Shown here: positions 7,174 through 10,423 of the stretch, piece after piece
Numbering within the stretch: position 1 is the first letter of the stretch
Layout: each line of letters opens with the position of its first letter
Program-made: the position numbers and the translations under genes
Notes under the pieces: model-generated
Told to the model about the DNA's origin: nothing
What the model saw: only the letters and a program-made list of their open reading frames with translations
Databases searched by the model: none
Source of the DNA: RAM1 sp040376925
GTDB taxonomy: Bacteria; Pseudomonadota; Gammaproteobacteria; Burkholderiales; Burkholderiaceae_C
Assembly (NCBI GenBank): GCA_040376925.1
Contig: JBEIPU010000153.1
Coordinates: forward strand, 1 to 10,423
Length of the DNA: 10,423 bases
Reading direction: 5' to 3'

Positions 7174-9225
7174 ATGAAGGCGGCACTGCGCAACCTGTTC
7201 GAGTATTACCGCGCCCACCACGAAATGGAACGGCCACTGCTGCAGTGGATCGGCGTGATGGGTTGCATTGCGTTCCCGCTGTTTTACGTGATGCGCCGCG
7301 CGGTCGCCGCGCCCGGCTATGACGACCTGTGGCTGCGTCTGCTGGCCGCCGTGCTGTGCCTGGGCCTGGCGCTGCGCCGCCGGTGGCCGCAACGCCTGCG
7401 CGGCTGGTACATCGGCTACTCCTGGTTCGTCGTCTTCTACTGCCTGGCGTTCTTCCTGTCCTACATCATGCTGCGCAACCACGGCGGCACGCCGGCCGTG
7501 GTCAACATGGTGGTGGGCGCCGTGCTGGTGATCCTGCTGGCCGACTGGCGCAACGCCATCACCATGCTGCTGGCCGGCTACATATCGGCCGCCGTGGCGC
7601 ACATGCTGACCGCGCCGCAGCCCGAGCTGCTGCGCGAGTTCATCTTTGCCGCTGGTGGCTCGCTGCTGCTGGTGGCCGGTGGAGCGCTGTACCACCAGGG
7701 ACAAAAGCGCGTGGAAATCAACCGCATGCGGCGCGTGTATTCGGGCCTGGCGGGCTCCATTGCGCACGAAATGCGCAACCCGCTGGCGCAGATCCGCCAG
7801 GCGCTGGACAGCATTGCCGCCACGCTGGCCCATGGCACGCCCGGCGGCGGCCGCCAGCTGGACGCCGGCCAGGTGCAGGCGGTGCTGGCCATCGTGCAGC
7901 AAGGCCGCGACGCCGTGGCGCGCGGCCTGCAGGCCATTGACCTCACCCTGCAGCAGCTGCAGCCGCAGCCGCTGGAGGGCGCGCGGCTGCAATGGGTGAA
8001 CGCGCTGGCAGCGGTGCGCCGCGCGGTGGACACCTACGGCTACGACGACGCCACGCAACGCGAGCGCGTGCAGGTGCGCGACGACGGCGATTTCGGCTTT
8101 CGCGGCGACCCGGCGGCGGTGGAGCTGGTGCTGTTCAACCTGCTGAAAAACGCGCTTTACTACCTGCCGCTGTACCCGGCCATGACAGTCACGCTCACCG
8201 TGAGCGCGTCGCCGCAGCCGCGCATCGTGGTGCGCGACACCGGCCCGGGCATCCCGGCCGAGCTGATGCCCAAGCTGTTCCGCGAGTTCCAGACTTCCGG
8301 CAAGGTGGAAGGCACCGGGCTGGGTCTGGCGTTCTGCCGGCGTGTGATGCAGGCCCTGGGTGGCGACATCCAGTGCCGCAGCGAGCATGGGCGCTTCACG
8401 GAGTTCACGCTGTCATTTCCGGCTGTACCGGCCGGCGAGCCGGCGCCCGCGCCCGAACAGGCCCCGGCCCTGCCGCTGGCCGGGCGCACCGTGCTGGTGG
8501 TGGACGACCAGGCGCTGAACCGCGGCATTGCACGCGGCATGGCCCGCAAGATGGGCCTGGCGGTGGTCGAGGCCGAGCACGGCCAGCAGGCGCTGGACGT
8601 GGTGGCCGGCGGCACCGTGCCCGACGTCATTCTCATGGACATCAGCATGCCGGGGCTGGACGGCATCACCGCCACGCGCCGCCTGCGCGAACTGCCCGGA
8701 GCGGCAGCCCGGGTACCCGTGCTGGCACTGACCGCCAATGATTCCGCCGCGGTACAGGAGGCCGCCCGCGCGGGCGGCATGCAGGGCGTGCTGTGCAAGC
8801 CGATTGACGCCGCGGCGCTGGAGCGCGCACTGCGCTCGGTGCTGCAGGTGGATGCGACGGCGCCGGCAGCCGCCACTGCGCCGGTGCTGAACGCGCGGCG
8901 CATGGACGACATCCAGCGCCTGGGCCTGCTGCACGAACTGCTGCCCGGCGCGCTGGCCGACATGCGCCGGCACCTGCAGGCGCTGGCGCAGGCGCAGGCC
9001 GCGGCGGATGCCGAAGCCGCCACCCAGGCGCTGCATGCGCTGGTGGGCCTGTCGGGCGAAGGCGGCGCGCAGGCGCTGCATGAGCGGGCCCGCCAGCACT
9101 ATGCCGCGCTGCTGGACGGGCAGCCGCCCGATGCACAAGCCGTGGCTGACCTGTACCGGTTGCTGGACGCCACCCAGGAGGCCCTGTGGCGCCACCATGG
9201 CGTGCAGCCGGCGGCGCCTGCCTGA
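7174..9225 (+). CDS. Hybrid sensor histidine kinase with six-helix membrane sensor, receiver and Hpt-like domain
   Basis: Inner-membrane phosphorelay sensor of 683 residues. Six hydrophobic segments (about 24-42, 52-68, 80-100, 105-123, 127-147, 155-172) with short loops and no periplasmic domain suggest sensing of a lipophilic ligand within the membrane, as in CqsS/LqsS receptors; the opening WIGVMGCIAFPLFYVM also recalls that group. HisKA has phosphoacceptor His198 in SIAHEMRNPL. The ATPase has the N box FNLLKNALYY (Asn326), DTGPGI (355-360) and GTGLGLAF (380-387). A Pro/Ala linker (about 418-434) leads to a receiver with Asp444-Asp445, phosphoacceptor Asp489 (LMDISMPG), Thr520 and Lys542. 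A C-terminal helical part (about 575-675) with His621 in ALHALVGLSGEGG looks like a degenerate Hpt domain. AAGGGAG lies 4 nt before the ATG, and the gene follows the GNAT gene by 19 bp. No separate DNA-binding response regulator is in the window, so its output is unknown. Confidence 0.92.
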   Translation: MKAALRNLFEYYRAHHEMERPLLQWIGVMGCIAFPLFYVMRRAVAAPGYDDLWLRLLAAVLCLGLALRRRWPQRLRGWYIGYSWFVVFYCLAFFLSYIMLRNHGGTPAVVNMVVGAVLVILLADWRNAITMLLAGYISAAVAHMLTAPQPELLREFIFAAGGSLLLVAGGALYHQGQKRVEINRMRRVYSGLAGSIAHEMRNPLAQIRQALDSIAATLAHGTPGGGRQLDAGQVQAVLAIVQQGRDAVARGLQAIDLTLQQLQPQPLEGARLQWVNALAAVRRAVDTYGYDDATQRERVQVRDDGDFGFRGDPAAVELVLFNLLKNALYYLPLYPAMTVTLTVSASPQPRIVVRDTGPGIPAELMPKLFREFQTSGKVEGTGLGLAFCRRVMQALGGDIQCRSEHGRFTEFTLSFPAVPAGEPAPAPEQAPALPLAGRTVLVVDDQALNRGIARGMARKMGLAVVEAEHGQQALDVVAGGTVPDVILMDISMPGLDGITATRRLRELPGAAARVPVLALTANDSAAVQEAARAGGMQGVLCKPIDAAALERALRSVLQVDATAPAAATAPVLNARRMDDIQRLGLLHELLPGALADMRRHLQALAQAQAAADAEAATQALHALVGLSGEGGAQALHERARQHYAALLDGQPPDAQAVADLYRLLDATQEALWRHHGVQPAAPA

Positions 9226-9256
9226 GTCCGCCCGCCTCACGCAGCCGGCCTGAACC

Positions 9257-9952
9257 TCAGACCTCCAGCCACTCCTTGCGGATGTAGGCGTCGGCGCGCA
9301 GGCTGTCGGGCGTGCCCTGGAACACGATGCTGCCGTGGCCCATGACCAGTGCGCGGTCCGACACCGTCATGGCAATCGTCAGCTTTTGCTCGATCAGCAG
9401 CACCGAGATGCCGCGCGCCTTGAGCTTTTGCAGGTATTCGCCCACCAGCTCCACGATCTTGGGCGCCAGGCCTTCGGTGGGCTCGTCAATGATGATCAGG
9501 TCCGGGTCGCCCATGAGCGTGCGGCACAGCGTGAGCATCTGCTGCTCGCCACCGGACAGCACGCCGGCTTCGGTGTGCTGGCGCTCCTTCAGGCGCGGGA
9601 ACATGCCGTACATGTCGTCAAAGCCCCAGCGGCTGTCCTTGCCGCGGCCTTTCTGGCCCAGCATCAGGTTCTGGTGCACCGTGAGCGTGGGGAAGATGTC
9701 GCGGTTTTCCGGCACATAGCCAATGCCCAGGTGGGCGATCTCATACGGCTTTTTGCCCATGATGTCGCTGCCCTGCCAGTTCACCGTGCCCTGGCAGTCC
9801 ACCATGCCCATGATGGCCTTGGCGGTGGTGGAGCGGCCCGAGCCGTTGCGCCCGAGCAGCGCCACGATCTCGCCTTTGCCCACTTCAAACTGCACCCCGT
9901 GCAGCACGTGGCTTTTGCCGTAATACGCGTGGAGGTTGCTGATGTTCAACAT
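9257..9952 (-). CDS. livF: Branched-chain amino acid-type ABC importer ATPase LivF
   Basis: Cytoplasmic nucleotide-binding subunit of a HAAT-family importer, 231 residues, normal for LivF. Motifs in order: Walker A GRNGSGRST (34-42), Q-loop region GYVPENRDIFPTLTV (78-92) with the LivF-type Glu in place of Gln, signature LSGGEQQM (132-139), Walker B LIIIDEPTEGLAP (152-164), and LLIEQK (185-190) at the H-loop, where LivF proteins normally have Gln. The invariant Walker A Lys is replaced by Arg40, which is unusual. The start MLNISNLHAYYGKSHVLHG is the standard one; GGGAG lies 9 nt upstream inside livG. A longer in-frame reading to 10045 only overlaps livG. It follows livG by 1 bp (TGA-C-ATG) and converges with the kinase gene, leaving 31 bp between the stops. 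Substrate may be branched-chain amino acids, but HAAT systems also carry amides, urea and aromatic compounds, so the ligand is open. Confidence 0.93.
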   Translation of the reverse strand: MLNISNLHAYYGKSHVLHGVQFEVGKGEIVALLGRNGSGRSTTAKAIMGMVDCQGTVNWQGSDIMGKKPYEIAHLGIGYVPENRDIFPTLTVHQNLMLGQKGRGKDSRWGFDDMYGMFPRLKERQHTEAGVLSGGEQQMLTLCRTLMGDPDLIIIDEPTEGLAPKIVELVGEYLQKLKARGISVLLIEQKLTIAMTVSDRALVMGHGSIVFQGTPDSLRADAYIRKEWLEV

Positions 9953-9953
9953 G

Positions 9954-10423
9954 TCAGTGGGCTCCCGCCTGTGCGTCCGCGACGTGGGAGCCCAGGTAGG
10001 CCTCCTGCACGCGGGCGTTGGACCGCACGGCCTCGGGCGTGTCAAAGGCGATCACCTCGCCATAGACCACCACCGCGATCTTGTCGGCCAGGCCAAACAC
10101 CACGCCCATGTCGTGCTCCACCGTCAGCAGGGTCTTGCCCACGGTGACGTCCTTGATGAGGTTGATGAAGCGGCTGGTCTCGCTGCGGCTCATGCCGGCC
10201 GTGGGTTCGTCCAGCAGGATCACGCCGGCACCGCCGCCGATGGTGATGCCGATTTCCAGCGCGCGCTGCTCGGCATAGGTCAGGTTCACGGCCAGCACGT
10301 CGCGCTTTTTGTCCAGCTTGATCATCTCCATGAGTTCTTCTGCGCGCTCGTTGGCATCGTCCAGGTCGGCCAGGAACTTGAGGAACGTGTACTTGTAGCC
10401 CAGGCTCCACAGCACGCTGCAGC
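9954..10423 (-). CDS. livG: Branched-chain amino acid-type ABC importer ATPase LivG (5' part missing)
   Basis: C-terminal 155 residues of the second ATPase of the HAAT importer; the reading frame is open through the right edge. Seen: signature region NLTYAEQRALEIG, Walker B VILLDEPTAGMSRSE, H-loop LLTVEHDMGVVFGLADKIAVV, and the LivG-type C-terminal extension GEVIAFDTPEAVRSNARVQEAYLG. LivG is usually about 250 residues, so roughly 100 residues with Walker A and the Q-loop lie outside. The signature is degenerate: the LSGGQ consensus becomes LTYAEQ, losing the second Gly that contacts the nucleotide gamma-phosphate (LivG proteins often have a -YGQQ- form here). An internal GTG at 10415 is only a codon within the gene, not its start. 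livF follows after 1 bp, and the permease genes probably lie upstream beyond the window. Confidence 0.92.
   Translation of the reverse strand, partial: CSVLWSLGYKYTFLKFLADLDDANERAEELMEMIKLDKKRDVLAVNLTYAEQRALEIGITIGGGAGVILLDEPTAGMSRSETSRFINLIKDVTVGKTLLTVEHDMGVVFGLADKIAVVVYGEVIAFDTPEAVRSNARVQEAYLGSHVADAQAGAH

Noticed and set aside
6889..8388. Long minus-strand frame opposite the kinase gene
   Set aside because: No domain or ribosome binding site; the plus strand has a full set of kinase motifs.
8413..9240. Minus-strand frame opposite the receiver and Hpt part of the kinase
   Set aside because: Gln/His/Ala/Gly-rich shadow with no recognisable domain; the plus-strand receiver motifs are intact.
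9205..9256. Possible transcription terminator between the convergent kinase and livF genes
   Set aside because: Only a 5-bp GGCGG/CCGCC pairing and a repeated GCAGCCGGC are seen, with no T-tract on either strand, so I cannot support a terminator.

Overview
This is a GC-rich, gene-dense chromosomal segment. Protein style and operon content suggest a betaproteobacterium of the Burkholderiales, probably Comamonadaceae; this is inferred from remembered family resemblance, not from a marker gene. No tRNA, rRNA, IS element or CRISPR array is visible, and no codon-use break suggests recent transfer.

Left block (1-6345, minus strand): a fatty-acid beta-oxidation operon transcribed leftwards. Its order is a bifunctional enoyl-CoA hydratase/3-hydroxyacyl-CoA dehydrogenase (fadB-like), a membrane-anchored M20 metallopeptidase of the PM20D1/carboxypeptidase S type, an acetyl-CoA acyltransferase (fadA-like), and an acyl-CoA dehydrogenase of the long, extended-C-terminus type that runs off the left edge. 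Gaps between genes are 6-25 bp. A sigma70-like promoter lies upstream of fadB, and a GAACG-N2-CGTTC palindrome of TetR-operator style sits over the expected transcription start.

Middle block (6519-9225, plus strand): two genes divergent from the operon, 19 bp apart. The first is a 211-residue GNAT-fold protein that looks like an autoinducer synthase or N-acyl amino acid synthase (LuxI/FeeM-like). The second is a hybrid histidine kinase with about six N-terminal membrane helices, then HisKA, HATPase, receiver and a degenerate Hpt domain, resembling the CqsS/LqsS class of quorum-sensing receptors. Together they look like an undescribed signal synthase/receptor pair, comparable in layout to LuxM/LuxN.

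Right block (9257-10423, minus strand): livF and the 3' part of livG, the two ATPases of a branched-chain-amino-acid-type (HAAT) ABC importer. They converge on the kinase gene and are separated from each other by 1 bp. LivF carries Arg in place of the Walker A Lys, and LivG has a degenerate signature motif.

Possible links: the GNAT enzyme would draw on an acyl-CoA or acyl-ACP pool. The neighbouring M20 enzyme belongs to a group that can make or hydrolyse N-fatty-acyl amino acids, and the beta-oxidation enzymes would consume a released fatty acid. A make-sense-degrade circuit for an N-acyl signal is therefore the main hypothesis here. It is inference, not something the sequence proves.
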